This document shows positions 8,761-17,873 of a stretch of 64,000 bases of DNA, one piece after another. Below the pieces are notes generated by a model. It saw nothing but the letters and a program-made list of their open reading frames with translations. It was not told the DNA's origin and ran no database searches. The stretch lies in NCBI GenBank assembly GCA_002238725.1, contig MPMX01000002.1, positions 145,198-209,197 of the forward strand. The letters run 5' to 3'. Origin of the DNA: Rhodospirillaceae bacterium bin65 (lineage in GTDB: Bacteria; Pseudomonadota; Alphaproteobacteria; Bin65). Position 1 is the stretch's first letter, and every line of letters starts with the position of its first letter. The translations under genes were made by a program, and so were the position numbers.

Positions 8761-8820
8761 CCTTACTTTCGAAAAATTCCTTACTATCATAGAATTTCTT
8801 ACTCTTTGAAAAAGTAAGGA
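8761..8820 (-). promoter_or_regulatory. Iterated operator of the AbrB/PIN operon
   Basis: On the plus strand CCTTACT occurs at 8761 and 8779 and TCTTACT at 8797, exactly 18 bp apart. The inverted copy AGTAAGG is at 8813. The block is strikingly AT-rich compared with its surroundings and sits 3 nt upstream of the antitoxin start. The layout suits cooperative autorepression by the AbrB antitoxin dimer on one face of the helix. The binding itself is inferred. Confidence 0.7.
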
Positions 8821-8920
8821 AATGCGGCACCGGTTCAACCCCTCGGGGCGACCGGCCTGATCCGCGTGCGCAGGCGCCCGTGACGGACCGGCGGACATCC
8901 GCGTTTCGCCGGCGCAAGAC

Positions 8921-8944
8921 AGATTCAAGATTGATTCTAAACTA
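8921..8944 (+). promoter_or_regulatory. Possible Irr/ICE-like site before irr
   Basis: One good half-site TTCTAAA (8935-8941) is preceded four bases earlier by the weak half TTCAAGA (8924-8930), in an AT-rich patch 15 nt upstream of the irr start. The stretch ATTCTAAACTA nearly repeats ATCTAAACTA found upstream of the rubrerythrin gene. This suggests shared control, possibly autoregulation. Confidence 0.45.
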
Positions 8945-8958
8945 CGCGATACCATATC

Positions 8959-9384
8959 ATGGACGTTATGAAAGACCGTCCTTTCGCTCCGATGCTGGAA
9001 CGTCTGCGCAATGCCGGGCTGCGGCCGACGCGCCAGCGGCTGGCCCTGGCGCGGCTGCTGTTCGAAGGCGGCAACCGGCATGTCACGGCCGAGCAGCTCC
9101 ATGCCGAGGCGCGGCGCGAGGAAATCGCGGTCTCGCTGGCGACCATCTACAACACGCTCAACCAGTTCCGCAAAGCCGGCCTGTTGCGCGAGGTTGTGGT
9201 CGATTCCGGCCGCTCCTGGTTCGATACCAACTTGGAAGACCATCACCACTTTTTCCACGAGGCGACCGGCGCGCTGACCGATTTCGAGGCCGAGGGCCTG
9301 GCCGTGGAAGGCGTCCCCCGGGCGCCGCGCGGCACGGAAATCGACCGTGTCGAGGTCATCGTGCGCCTGCGCGATGCCGGTTAG
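8959..9384 (+). CDS. irr: Fur-family transcriptional regulator, Irr-like
   Basis: A 141-residue Fur-fold regulator. The winged helix covers about residues 10-80 (LRPTRQRLALARLL, SLATIYNTLNQFRKAGLL). The dimer domain has His95-His97 in EDHHHFFHE, the haem/metal-sensing site of alphaproteobacterial Irr. There are no CxxC zinc pairs, as expected for Irr and unlike PerR. Irr represses iron-demanding genes when haem is low. The downstream neighbours, rubrerythrin and an Fe-S protein, fit an iron and peroxide regulon. Confidence 0.85.
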   Translation: MDVMKDRPFAPMLERLRNAGLRPTRQRLALARLLFEGGNRHVTAEQLHAEARREEIAVSLATIYNTLNQFRKAGLLREVVVDSGRSWFDTNLEDHHHFFHEATGALTDFEAEGLAVEGVPRAPRGTEIDRVEVIVRLRDAG

Positions 9385-9421
9385 GTCCGGCGCGGCCTGC
9401 GGCGTCCGGTCGCCAATCAGA

Positions 9422-9469
9422 TTAGAACAAATCTAAACTATTGACTCGACACCCGCCCCGGACTAGACA
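9422..9469 (+). promoter_or_regulatory. Rubrerythrin promoter with Irr-type inverted repeat
   Basis: The inverted repeat TTAGA-N5-TCTAA is at 9422-9436. It resembles the iron control element bound by Irr. It lies just upstream of a sigma70-like pair: TTGACT (9441-9446), 17 nt, TAGACA (9464-9469). A start near 9476 would give a leader of about 90 nt before the rubrerythrin gene. The placement upstream of -35 would allow activation or repression. Confidence 0.6.
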
Positions 9470-9564
9470 GGCCCCGGCGGCGCATCCTGCGCCCTGTCCT
9501 GATTTCCGAGACCTCCGGGGAACGTTTCCCCGGTAACGCATCGGCCCAGAGAGGAGAGCCATTC

Positions 9565-9981
<417 letters not shown>

Positions 9982-10124
9982 CTGTTCGCCGGGCCGCCGG
10001 GCCCGGACCGGCAGGATCGTATTTGCGGGACCGGGCTTCGCCGGCCCGGTTCCGCCGCCGAACCCGCCGGTCCGCCCGCTGCTTGAGCGCCCCGCACCGC
10101 ATCCCGATATCCGAAGCGCACACC

Positions 10125-11459
10125 ATGACGGAAGGCAGCCTCGAGGCACCCGTCCGCCACGCCATACCGTGGCAGGACGAGGCGTATTATGACGAAGCGG
10201 CGCTCGACGCCGAACTGCGCCGCGTGTTCGACGTGTGTCACGGTTGCCGGCTCTGCTTCAACCTGTGCGATTCCTTTCCGACCCTGTTCGACCTGATCGA
10301 CGCGGGCGGCGACGCCGAACTGGAGGGGGTCGACAGCGCGGATTTCGGGAGGGTCGCCGACGGCTGCACGCTCTGCGACATGTGCTTCATGACGAAGTGC
10401 CCCTATGTGCCGCCACACGAATTCGACCTGGATTTTCCCCATCTTATGCTGCGCTACCGCGCAGTCGAGCACCGCGGCGGCAAGCGCGGCTTGTGGGAGC
10501 GGCAACTCACGCGAACCGACCGCAACAACCGGCTCGGCCGCGCCGCATCCGGCCTCGCCAACTGGGCGACGCAACGCGGCAACCGGCTGACCCGGCCGGC
10601 CCTCGAGGCGGTCGCCGGCGTGCACCGGGACGCTGCCCTGCCCGCGTTTGCGCCCCGGACCCTCGAGCAGCGCGCCGCTGCTGAAACGCCGGAGATCAAC
10701 CGGGATGCGCCGGGCTACGGCCGCAAGGGGGCGATCTACGCGACCTGCTATGGCAACGGCAACAATCCGGAAATCGGCATCGCCCTGCTCAAGGTTCTGG
10801 CGCGCAACGGGGTCGAGACCGAAATCGTCTATCCCGGCTGCTGCGGCATGCCCCAGATGGAGCAGGGCGACCTGAAGGCCGTCGCCGCGCATGCCGCACA
10901 GACCGCCGCGGCGCTCAGGCCGTGGATCGACCGGGGCTACGCCATCGTCGCCACGGTGTCGTCCTGCGCCCTGATGCTGAAATTCGAATGGCCGCTGCTG
11001 CTGCCGGACAATGAGGACGTCCGGCTGCTCTCGGAAAACTGCTTCGACGCGGCGCAATACGTCGTCGACATTGCGAAGACGGAGGGACTGGCCGAGGGTC
11101 TGGGGCCGCTGGACGGCGGCGTGACCCTTCATGTCGCGTGCCACGCCCGGGCGCAGAATATGGGCGTGAAGGCCGCCGAACTGCTGCGCCTGATTCCGGA
11201 GACGAAGCCGAAGATCCTGGCCCGCTGTTCCGGCCACGGCGGCTCGTGGGGCGTGATGAAGGAGAATTTCGAGACCGGCATGAAGGTCGGCAGGCCGGTC
11301 ATGCGCGATGCCGTCAAGGCGGACAATCCGTATATCGTTTCCGAATGCCCGCTTGCCGGCGCGCATATCCTGCAGGGCATGGAGCGAATCGGCGGCGCCG
11401 AACCGCCCGACCGCGCGCCCCACCCGATCGAACTGTTCGCCAAGGCCTACGGATACTAG
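10125..11459 (+). CDS. HdrB/GlpC-like iron-sulfur protein
   Basis: A 444-residue protein; I start at the ATG at 10125 where the conserved sequence begins. Two 4Fe-4S ferredoxin motifs are at Cys38/41/44/48 and Cys81/84/87/92. CCG-type segments follow in the second half (YPGCCGMPQ, then ACHARAQ with [10 protein letters not shown]). In the second CCG segment the canonical CCG is replaced by CSG, so that site may be altered. Such proteins pass electrons to disulfide or quinone partners. Co-occurrence with rubrerythrin is common in alphaproteobacteria and suggests an electron-transfer pair for peroxide reduction. Confidence 0.85.
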   Translation: MTEGSLEAPVRHAIPWQDEAYYDEAALDAELRRVFDVCHGCRLCFNLCDSFPTLFDLIDAGGDAELEGVDSADFGRVADGCTLCDMCFMTKCPYVPPHEFDLDFPHLMLRYRAVEHRGGKRGLWERQLTRTDRNNRLGRAASGLANWATQRGNRLTRPALEAVAGVHRDAALPAFAPRTLEQRAAAETPEINRDAPGYGRKGAIYATCYGNGNNPEIGIALLKVLARNGVETEIVYPGCCGMPQMEQGDLKAVAAHAAQTAAALRPWIDRGYAIVATVSSCALMLKFEWPLLLPDNEDVRLLSENCFDAAQYVVDIAKTEGLAEGLGPLDGGVTLHVACHARAQNMGVKAAELLRLIPETKPKILARCSGHGGSWGVMKENFETGMKVGRPVMRDAVKADNPYIVSECPLAGAHILQGMERIGGAEPPDRAPHPIELFAKAYGY

Positions 11460-11492
11460 GCATTTGCGCACCGGGGCCTGGCATTCCCGGCA

Positions 11493-11517
11493 CCAATGTT
11501 AAATTCTTTAACATTGG
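11493..11517. promoter_or_regulatory. Perfect palindrome, probable TetR operator copy
   Basis: A perfect inverted repeat with 11-bp arms CCAATGTTAAA / TTTAACATTGG and a 3-nt centre. Its core, ATGTTAA-N5-TTAACAT, is identical in half-site and spacing to the palindrome on the tetR start at 13037. It lies between the convergent ends of the Hdr-like and aminotransferase genes. It could bind the same TetR or fold as a terminator hairpin. Confidence 0.65.
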
Positions 11518-11560
11518 TCGTTCCACCGAAAACACATGCCGCCGGCCGGGCAGGGACCGG

Positions 11561-12898
11561 TCACTCTGGCGGCGCACTGTCCAGCAGATGGCCGTGGTGG
11601 GTCAGGAACTCGTCGACGGCCTCTATCAGTCCGGCACAGTCGGACTCGGCGATGGCGAGCGAGAGCGTGATGTAGCCGCGCCGGGTCGTGAAGAAGCCCC
11701 TGTCGATCAAGTCCAGATGCAGGAGCTGGCGCAGGCGCGGATCCTTGGGCGCGATATCGCGGATCGAATGGATCGGCTCACGCTGCAAGTGCAGGTTCAT
11801 GAGCGAGCCCAGTCCGGTAGCCTGGAACGGCGCGCCGTGCCGGGCGGCGAGTTCGCTGAGGGAGGCGCGCAACGAATCGCCGGCCGCGTTGAGCGCGGCC
11901 TGGACCGGCGGCGTAAAGACTTTCTCCAGGCCTGCGGCGCCGGCGTTGAGCATGAACACGTTGTTGTTGAAGGTGCCGTGGTGAACGAAGGCGCCGGGCC
12001 GGGACGGGTCGTAGACCGTCATGATCTCCGCCGGGCCGCCGAAAGCGCCGCAGGAGAAGCCGCCGCCGATATACTTGCCGAGCGTGGTCATGTCCGGGAC
12101 GATGCCGAGCTGCTCCTGGCGCCCGCCCGGCGCGAGCCGCGAGGTCATCACCTCGTCGAATATCAGCAGCACGTCATGGCCGCTGCACGCCTCCCGCAAA
12201 GCCTCGAGAAAGCCGGCCGATGCCGGTATTCCGCCCGACGCGCCCTGAAGCGGCTCGACCAGGACCGCGGCGAGGCGGTTCGCATTCTCCCGGATCAGGC
12301 GCTGCGCCTCTTCCGGATCGTTGTAGGGCGCAATCAGGTGGGGGAAGGGCAGGTTGATCGGCGCGCTCTCGCGGCCGAAGTAGATGGTGCCGCCATGATA
12401 GCCGCCCTCGAAGACCATGATCGCGTCCCTGCCGGTCACCGCGCGGGCGGTCGCCAGCGCCAAGACGTTCGCCTCGGTGCCCGAGGTCGTGAAGCGGACC
12501 TGCTCGATGGAAGGGAAGCGCGCGCAGACGAGCGCCGCAAGCCGCGCCTCTCCGGGGCTCGTCGAGCCGAAGGCCATGCCGCCGTCCAGCGTCGCCAGCA
12601 CCGCCTCGCGGATCGCCGGGTGGGAATGGCCGTAGAGGCCGGCGGAAAAATCGCCGACGAAATCGGTGTAGAGATGGCCGTCGACGTCGGTCACCGTCGC
12701 GCCGGCCGCCGTCTCGATCGCCAGCGGGAAGGGCGTGTAGAACATGCCGGTGCGCGTGTTGCCGCCGGGCAGGCTCTTGCGCGCCCGTTCGTACTGCGCC
12801 CGGCTGGCGGGGTTGGCGGCCTCATAGCGCGCCGTCACCGTATCGACCGCGCTCGCCAGGTCGGAATTCCGGCCGCCTGTCCCGGGATTTGCCGTCAT
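11561..12898 (-). CDS. Class III (PLP) aminotransferase, glutamate-1-semialdehyde aminomutase-like
   Basis: A 445-residue fold-type I PLP enzyme. It has the phosphate-binding TTSGTEAN (residues 137-144), the GGYHGG loop, IFDEV (246-250, Asp stacking on the pyridine) and the Schiff-base Lys275 in TLGKYIGGG. The family includes HemL and several omega-aminotransferases. The sequence context does not show haem synthesis genes, and the substrate is not known. It is divergent from a TetR regulator, with a palindrome overlapping the regulator start, so it is probably the regulated target. Confidence 0.88.
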   Translation of the reverse strand: MTANPGTGGRNSDLASAVDTVTARYEAANPASRAQYERARKSLPGGNTRTGMFYTPFPLAIETAAGATVTDVDGHLYTDFVGDFSAGLYGHSHPAIREAVLATLDGGMAFGSTSPGEARLAALVCARFPSIEQVRFTTSGTEANVLALATARAVTGRDAIMVFEGGYHGGTIYFGRESAPINLPFPHLIAPYNDPEEAQRLIRENANRLAAVLVEPLQGASGGIPASAGFLEALREACSGHDVLLIFDEVMTSRLAPGGRQEQLGIVPDMTTLGKYIGGGFSCGAFGGPAEIMTVYDPSRPGAFVHHGTFNNNVFMLNAGAAGLEKVFTPPVQAALNAAGDSLRASLSELAARHGAPFQATGLGSLMNLHLQREPIHSIRDIAPKDPRLRQLLHLDLIDRGFFTTRRGYITLSLAIAESDCAGLIEAVDEFLTHHGHLLDSAPPE

Positions 12899-13036
12899 GC
12901 CATGCTCCGCCGTCGAACGAGCGGCGGACGATAGCCGCCCCGACGGCGGCGCGGCAAGACCGACGGGACGCGGGACCGGTCGGGCACCATTGCTCCCGGA
13001 TTTTACCGCCCCCGGGACTTGGCAAGCGCAAAAGGT

Positions 13037-13055
13037 ATGTTAAATATATTAACAT
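13037..13055. promoter_or_regulatory. TetR operator overlapping the tetR start codon
   Basis: ATGTTAA (13037-13043), five bases, TTAACAT (13049-13055). The right arm ends inside the tetR ATG. The half-sites and spacing match the palindrome at 11493-11517. The position would block both the divergent aminotransferase promoter and tetR translation or transcription, which is typical autorepression. Confidence 0.72.
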
Positions 13056-13689
13056 GGCAGAATCCAAACGCAAGAGCCAGTCCGCCGGCCTGCGCAAGAG
13101 CGGCTATCACCACGGCAACCTGAAAGAGGCGCTGGTCTCCGCGGCGCGCGTGCTGATCCTAGAGAAGGGCCCGCACGGCTTTTCGCTGATCGAAGCCGCG
13201 CGGCTGGCCGGGGTCAGCCCGGCCGCGCCCTATCGCCATTTCAAGGACCGGGAGGCGCTGCTCGCGGAGGTGGCCCGGCGTGGCTACGCCAATTTCTCCG
13301 ACAGTCTGGAAAGGGCCTGGGCAGGCGGCAATCCGGACCAACTGACGGCATTCCGGCGCCTGGGCCACGCCTATCTCGATTTCGCCCTGACCGAACGGGC
13401 CTACTATGCCGCCATGTTCGAGGCCGAACTGCCGCCCGACGGCGACCCGGCCTTTCACGACGCGGCCGACCGCGCCTACCGCACCCTCTCCGCGGTGACG
13501 GACCGGCTGAAGGGCGACGATCCGGCCGGCCAGCCCGTGCCGCCGGAAGCGGTGTTCTTTCATATCTGGTCGCTCGCCCACGGCGCGGCGACCCTGGGCC
13601 GGAGCGGCGGCGCGCCAGCCCTGTCGCGCCACCGGATGCTTGATCTGGGCGTGGAACTCTATCTCAAGGGACTGGGCGTCACGCCGTAA
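13054..13689 (+). CDS. TetR/AcrR family regulator
   Basis: A 211-residue regulator starting at the ATG at 13054. The N-terminal helix-turn-helix is clear (ALVSAARVLILEKG, SLIEAARLAGVSPAAPYRHFKDREALLAEVA, about residues 26-75). The C-terminal half (WSLAHGAATL motif) belongs to the WHG-type TetR ligand domain. It is divergent from the class III aminotransferase, and its start codon lies in a palindrome, so it probably represses both genes. The ligand is unknown. Confidence 0.9.
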   Translation: MAESKRKSQSAGLRKSGYHHGNLKEALVSAARVLILEKGPHGFSLIEAARLAGVSPAAPYRHFKDREALLAEVARRGYANFSDSLERAWAGGNPDQLTAFRRLGHAYLDFALTERAYYAAMFEAELPPDGDPAFHDAADRAYRTLSAVTDRLKGDDPAGQPVPPEAVFFHIWSLAHGAATLGRSGGAPALSRHRMLDLGVELYLKGLGVTP

Positions 13690-13758
13690 CGCGCCTTCGC
13701 GAACCGGCGCCATAACTTTTTTCGACGGACCTCTTGCGCCGGTGCGTACCATCCCCAT

Positions 13759-13781
13759 CTATGTAAAATTGTTTCACATAG
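13759..13781. promoter_or_regulatory. Inverted repeat upstream of the DUF2852 gene
   Basis: Arms CTATGTAAAA / TTTCACATAG match at 9 of 10 positions around a TTG centre. It ends 28 nt before the DUF2852 start and its sequence differs from the TGTTAA sites nearby. It looks like an operator for an unidentified dimeric regulator. Confidence 0.5.
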
Positions 13782-13809
13782 ACAGTGGCACCAACCGAGG
13801 AGGACTTCA

Positions 13810-14241
13810 ATGACCGCAGCTTCGATGGCCCGGGAAAACCCCGCCCGCCACGGCCGCGCGTGGACCGGACCGAGCCTGCCGAAACCGGCATGGATTGCGA
13901 TCATGGTCCTGGGATTTATCGTGTTCTGGCCGATCGGCCTCGCGATACTGGGGTTCCTGCTGTTTACCGGCCGGCTCGGCAGCTGCGCCGATTCCTGCGA
14001 CTGGATCAGCGTCAAGAGCAAGATGCGCCGCGGCGCATCCAGCGGCAATGCCGCTTTCGACGAGTATCGCGAGGAAGCGCTGCGCCGGCTGGACGAGGAG
14101 CGCCGCGAGTTCGCCATGTTCATGGAACGGCTGCGCCGGGCCAAGGACCAGGCCGAGTTCGACCAGTTCATGGCCGAACGCAACGGCGGCTTCAACGGTG
14201 GCGGAAACGGCGACGGCCCGAACGGCAAGCCTTCCGCCTGA
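13810..14241 (+). CDS. DUF2852 domain membrane protein
   Basis: A 143-residue protein. One hydrophobic segment spans roughly residues 26-52 (AWIAIMVLGFIVFWPIGLAIL...). A charged helical tail follows (DEYREEALRRLDEERREF, RAKDQAEFDQFMAE) and then a Gly/Asn-rich end. This pattern is DUF2852, widespread in alphaproteobacteria and without known function. The start is supported by GAGGAG about 8 nt upstream. It has an inverted repeat in front and a strong terminator behind, so it is probably transcribed alone. Confidence 0.88.
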   Translation: MTAASMARENPARHGRAWTGPSLPKPAWIAIMVLGFIVFWPIGLAILGFLLFTGRLGSCADSCDWISVKSKMRRGASSGNAAFDEYREEALRRLDEERREFAMFMERLRRAKDQAEFDQFMAERNGGFNGGGNGDGPNGKPSA

Positions 14242-14294
14242 CGCCGCAATCGGCTCCCGCACGCTTCTCTCCCGCGCTTTTCCCCCGCCTCGCA

Positions 14295-14324
14295 GGCCCG
14301 GTCCCCGATGGACCGGGCCTTTTT
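14295..14324 (+). terminator. Rho-independent terminator after the DUF2852 gene
   Basis: A perfect 10-bp stem GGCCCGGTCC / GGACCGGGCC (14295-14304 and 14310-14319) with a 5-nt loop, followed directly by five T and a T-rich stretch. Confidence 0.9.
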
Positions 14325-14414
14325 CTTTGGCCGGATGCTGCGCCGGCCGGCGCCGCGCCAGCCGGGGCTGCGCCGGTTGAGGCGCTCCGGCGGCGGCCCT
14401 ATGTTCGGCGCAAC

Positions 14415-15353
14415 ATGACCGAGCCCGCCGCCCGCGCTGCGCCCCTTGCCGATGCCGCCGCCCAGATCCGCCTGAAAAAGCAGGCGACGATCGCGTCCGT
14501 CATCGTCGCGACATTGCTGATCGCCGCCAAGCTCGCCGCCTGGCTGCTGACGGACTCCGTGGCCGTCCTCTCCTCGCTGGTCGATTCCCTGCTCGACGCC
14601 GCGGCCTCCGTCGTGACCCTGCTCGCCGTGCGCTATGCGGTCGAACCGGCAGACCGGGAGCATCGCTTCGGCCACGGCAAGGCGGAGGCGCTGGCCGGCC
14701 TCGGCCAGGCCGCCTTCATCTGCGGCTCGGGCGCGCTGCTGCTGATCGAGGCAGTCCGGCGCTTTTTCGATCCCCGCGCGGTGCGCGACGAGGCGATCGG
14801 CATCGGCGTCATGGTCTTTTCGATCGTGCTGACCCTGGCGCTGGTCGCGTTCCAGCGCCATGTCGTCCGGCAAACCCGGTCGGTCGCGATCGAGGGCGAT
14901 TCACTGCACTATGCCGGCGACCTGGCGCTCAACGGCAGCGTGATCGTCGCGCTCGGCGCCCACGCAATGTGGGGCTGGACCTGGCTCGATCCGCTGTTCG
15001 CCGTCGGCATTGTGCTGTGGCTGCTGTGGAACGCGCGCAAGGTCGGCGCCGCCTCGCTCGACATGCTGCTCGACCGCGAACTGCCGGACGACGAGCGCGA
15101 AACTATCCGGCAGATTGCGCTCGGCCATCCGGAAGTCCGGTCGTTGCACGACCTGCGCTCCCGCCGTTCCGGCGCCGCAACCTTCATCCAGTTCCATCTC
15201 GAGTTGGACCCGGACATGACCCTGATGCGCGCCCACACCATCGCCGACGAGGTGGAGGACGCCATCATGGCGGCCTACCCGAACGCCGAAGTCATCATCC
15301 ACCAGGATCCTGAAGGGCTTGAGGAAGAACACCCGACGCTGGCGGACGGTTAG
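14415..15353 (+). CDS. Cation diffusion facilitator family transporter
   Basis: A 312-residue CDF exporter starting at the ATG at 14415. Metal site A is visible as Asp57-x3-Asp61 in the second membrane helix and His165-x3-Asp169 in the fifth, the D/D/H/D set of FieF-type Zn/Fe exporters. The RFGHGKAEALAG signature follows helix 2. The cytoplasmic C-terminal domain runs from about 215 (HPEVRSLHDLRSR...IQFHLELDPDM) and ends in an acidic tail. It should export zinc or iron in exchange for protons. Metal choice cannot be fixed from sequence. Confidence 0.92.
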   Translation: MTEPAARAAPLADAAAQIRLKKQATIASVIVATLLIAAKLAAWLLTDSVAVLSSLVDSLLDAAASVVTLLAVRYAVEPADREHRFGHGKAEALAGLGQAAFICGSGALLLIEAVRRFFDPRAVRDEAIGIGVMVFSIVLTLALVAFQRHVVRQTRSVAIEGDSLHYAGDLALNGSVIVALGAHAMWGWTWLDPLFAVGIVLWLLWNARKVGAASLDMLLDRELPDDERETIRQIALGHPEVRSLHDLRSRRSGAATFIQFHLELDPDMTLMRAHTIADEVEDAIMAAYPNAEVIIHQDPEGLEEEHPTLADG

Positions 15354-15388
15354 CGGCGTGCGGTCCCTGCGCCCCGGTAGCTCTTGCG

Positions 15389-16600
15389 TCAGCCCCTGAG
15401 TTCGAGCCGGCGCAGCAGCAGGGCGAAAACGATGGCGGCGGCAGACAATCCCACGGTCAGCCACGGCCCGTGCGGCCAGCCGCCGGCGGCGACCAGCATC
15501 GCGAAGAGCGGCGGCGTGGCAAGCTGCCCCACATTGGTGCTCTGCTGGATCAGCCCGTTGATTCCGGCGACCCGGTTCCTGTCCGGCGCGTGGCGCATCA
15601 CGCTGCCGAAGATCGACGACGGCAGCAGGCCGCCGACGCCGGAGAACACGAAGGCGAAGACCAGGCGCGCCTCGCCGCTGAATCCGGGCTGGTAAGTCAG
15701 CCAGCCGGCAACGCCCATGGTCGTCAGCGCCACGATCATCAACAGCCAGCGCGGCGCTCCGCGATGGCCGAGCCAGCCGCCGGTCAGGTTGCCGGCCGCG
15801 TTGGCCCAGATCGCCAGCGCTACCAGGGCCGCCGCCGCAGACTGCGAATACCCGTGATGCTCGATCAGGTATTTCGGCAGGAAGCCGAGGATCGGCAGAT
15901 AGGTCGCGGCATAGAGGCCCATGACCAGCGTGAGCAGCCACGGCCCGGCGCGGCGCAACACAACGGCCAACTCGCGCCACGGCCCCGGCCCGGCATCGCC
16001 CGGCCCGGCGGGATCCGGCGCACCCCGGGTGGCGGCCCAGAACAGGCCGGCGAACAGCCAGACCAGTCCGGCATTGACGATCCAGAGGCCGCGCCAGCCG
16101 GCCAGCGCGAGCAGGAGCGGCGTCAGCAGGGTCATGACCGCCATGCCGGTCGGCATGAACGAGCCCCACATTCCCATGGCGAGGCCCTGGTCGCCCGGCC
16201 GGCTTGCCCGCAGCATCAGCGCCGGCGCCGAGACCAGCACGGTGATCGACCCGACGCCCTCGACCATCCGCGAGAGCAACAGCAGGGTCAGACCGTCCGA
16301 CATCCCGCCCGCGGCAGCGCCGAGCCCGGTCGCCAGAAGCCCCGCGAAGGCGACCCGGCGGATGCCCCAGCGGTCGGCATAAACGCCGGCGATCGCGCCG
16401 ATGGCCGCGGCCAGGGCGTGGAACACGGCCAGCACCCAGCCTGCTTCGACCAGATCGAGACCGAGATCGCGCTGCAGCGTCGGAATCGCCGCCGGCAGCT
16501 TGCCGATCTGGAACGCGACCATGATGCCGGCGAACATGCCGAGCAGCACGATGGTCCATCGGGTCCGGGCCTGGGCAGGTTTCGGGGAAGGCGCCGCCAT
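15389..16600 (-). CDS. MFS transporter
   Basis: A 403-residue major facilitator with about 12 hydrophobic segments. The loop 2-3 motif appears as AGVYADRWGIRRV, and the partner loop 8-9 as TGGWLGHRGAPRW. I start at the ATG at 16600; an in-frame TTG at 16618 is possible but less likely. It lies 33 nt downstream of an FAH-family hydrolase in the same direction, so it may carry the substrate or product of that enzyme. Its tail converges with the CDF gene. Confidence 0.88.
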   Translation of the reverse strand: MAAPSPKPAQARTRWTIVLLGMFAGIMVAFQIGKLPAAIPTLQRDLGLDLVEAGWVLAVFHALAAAIGAIAGVYADRWGIRRVAFAGLLATGLGAAAGGMSDGLTLLLLSRMVEGVGSITVLVSAPALMLRASRPGDQGLAMGMWGSFMPTGMAVMTLLTPLLLALAGWRGLWIVNAGLVWLFAGLFWAATRGAPDPAGPGDAGPGPWRELAVVLRRAGPWLLTLVMGLYAATYLPILGFLPKYLIEHHGYSQSAAAALVALAIWANAAGNLTGGWLGHRGAPRWLLMIVALTTMGVAGWLTYQPGFSGEARLVFAFVFSGVGGLLPSSIFGSVMRHAPDRNRVAGINGLIQQSTNVGQLATPPLFAMLVAAGGWPHGPWLTVGLSAAAIVFALLLRRLELRG

Positions 16601-16633
16601 GAGGGCGCCCGCACGCAATCGGTGCCCGGCGGC

Positions 16634-17470
16634 CTATTCGTCCCGGACCGGGTTTGAGAGCACGCCGATGCCGGAGATATCGACCTCGACCGTATCGCCG
16701 TCCTTCATGTAGAGCGGCGGATTGCGCTTGAAGCCGACGCCGCCCGGCGTGCCGGTGACGATGACATCGCCCGGCGCCAGCGTCGTGAAGCTGGAGATGT
16801 ATTCGATCAGCACGGGCACGGTGAAAACCAGCAGTTCGGTCTTCGAATTCTGCACTTCCTGGCCGTTCAGCCGGGTCTTCAGATGCAGGGCGGACGGATC
16901 GGGTATCTCGTCCGTCGTCACCATCCAGGGTCCGAAACCGCCGGTGCCTTCGAAATTCTTGCCCGGAGTGAACTGGTGGGTGTGGCGCTGCCAGTCGCGG
17001 ACCGAGCCGTCGTTGTAACAGCTGTAGCCGGCGACATGGCCGAGCGCATCTGCCTCGCTCACATGGCGGGCCGCGCTGCCGATAATGACCGCAAGCTCGC
17101 CCTCATAGTCATATTTGGTCGAATTGACCGGCCGGACCATCGGCGCGCCGTGGCCGACCTGGGTATTGGCCCAGCGGGTGAACAGCACGGGATAATCGCT
17201 GTCGCTCCGGCCGGTTTCCTCGATGTGGGATTTATAATTGAGGCCGACGCAGACGACCTTGTCCGGATCGGGAACGACCGGCAGCAGGCTGACATCGGCA
17301 AGCGCCGCCGAGGGCCCCTGCCCGGCCGCCCGCTCGGCCGCAGCATCGAGCAGTCCGGCGGCGAGCGCCGCTTTCAGGCTCGGGGCGAGATCGCCCAGGT
17401 CGATCACCGAGTCGCCGTTCACGGCGCCCCAGGTCGGTTTATCGTTCAGAATGAAGGAAGCGAGTTTCAT
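16634..17470 (-). CDS. Fumarylacetoacetate hydrolase family protein
   Basis: A 278-residue FAH-fold enzyme with an N-terminal domain and the catalytic domain from about residue 70 (VVCVGLNYKSHIEETG). Metal-binding acids are present in YEGELAVIIG (Glu pair) and in NDGSVRDWQ. The GDVIVTGTPGGVGF motif closes the core. Family members hydrolyse or decarboxylate acylpyruvates and related ring-cleavage products. The start is supported by AGGAATTTGCC before the ATG. It sits next to an MFS transporter. Confidence 0.9.
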   Translation of the reverse strand: MKLASFILNDKPTWGAVNGDSVIDLGDLAPSLKAALAAGLLDAAAERAAGQGPSAALADVSLLPVVPDPDKVVCVGLNYKSHIEETGRSDSDYPVLFTRWANTQVGHGAPMVRPVNSTKYDYEGELAVIIGSAARHVSEADALGHVAGYSCYNDGSVRDWQRHTHQFTPGKNFEGTGGFGPWMVTTDEIPDPSALHLKTRLNGQEVQNSKTELLVFTVPVLIEYISSFTTLAPGDVIVTGTPGGVGFKRNPPLYMKDGDTVEVDISGIGVLSNPVRDE

Positions 17471-17559
17471 GGCAAATTCCTGTTGAGGGTCCCGTTCGGT
17501 GTTTTGTCAGGCGTTGGGAGCGCGCCTTGCCGGGACGCGGCGCGGCGGCGATCGGAGGG

Positions 17560-17742
17560 TCAGCCGGCCCGGCCGGCGCCGGGCGCGAGCACGAAGCGGC
17601 GGTCGCAATAGGGGCATTCGACGAAATCGCCGCCGCCCATGTTGAGATAGACTTTCGGATGGCCCAGCACCCCGCCGCCGCCGTCACAGGACACGCTGCG
17701 CTCGCTCACCTCGACAATCTCGGGGGCGTCGGTGTCTGCCAT
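17560..17742 (-). CDS. Zinc-finger domain protein, NDUFS6-like (CHCC)
   Basis: A 60-residue protein with the CHCC zinc-finger: Cys in VSCDGGGG, His in LGHPKVYL, and CPYC near the C-terminus. This is the domain of mitochondrial complex I subunit NDUFS6, kept as a stand-alone small protein in alphaproteobacteria. I start at the ATG at 17742; a longer upstream frame is not family-like. It probably helps complex I assembly or Fe-S insertion, which is inferred from the eukaryotic homologue. Confidence 0.85.
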   Translation of the reverse strand: MADTDAPEIVEVSERSVSCDGGGGVLGHPKVYLNMGGGDFVECPYCDRRFVLAPGAGRAG

Positions 17743-17873
17743 CGGGCGCGGACCTGTCGGGTTACGGAAATCGGTGGTGTGCCGCCGGGCAGTTGCTGGC
17801 GGTATGGGAATTCGGCATCGGATATTACCCAACCCCCCGCCCCGCGCAACCGGACACGAACGGCACGCCCGCC

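Noticed and set aside
8529..9258. Long N-terminal extension of the AbrB antitoxin and of the PIN toxin
   Set aside because: The extensions cross the operator repeats or the antitoxin reading frame. The domain starts and the 8-nt overlap fix the shorter starts.
11561..12898. hemL (true glutamate-1-semialdehyde aminomutase)
   Set aside because: Class III motifs are shared, but N-terminus and context differ from HemL and there are no haem genes nearby, so no gene symbol is given.
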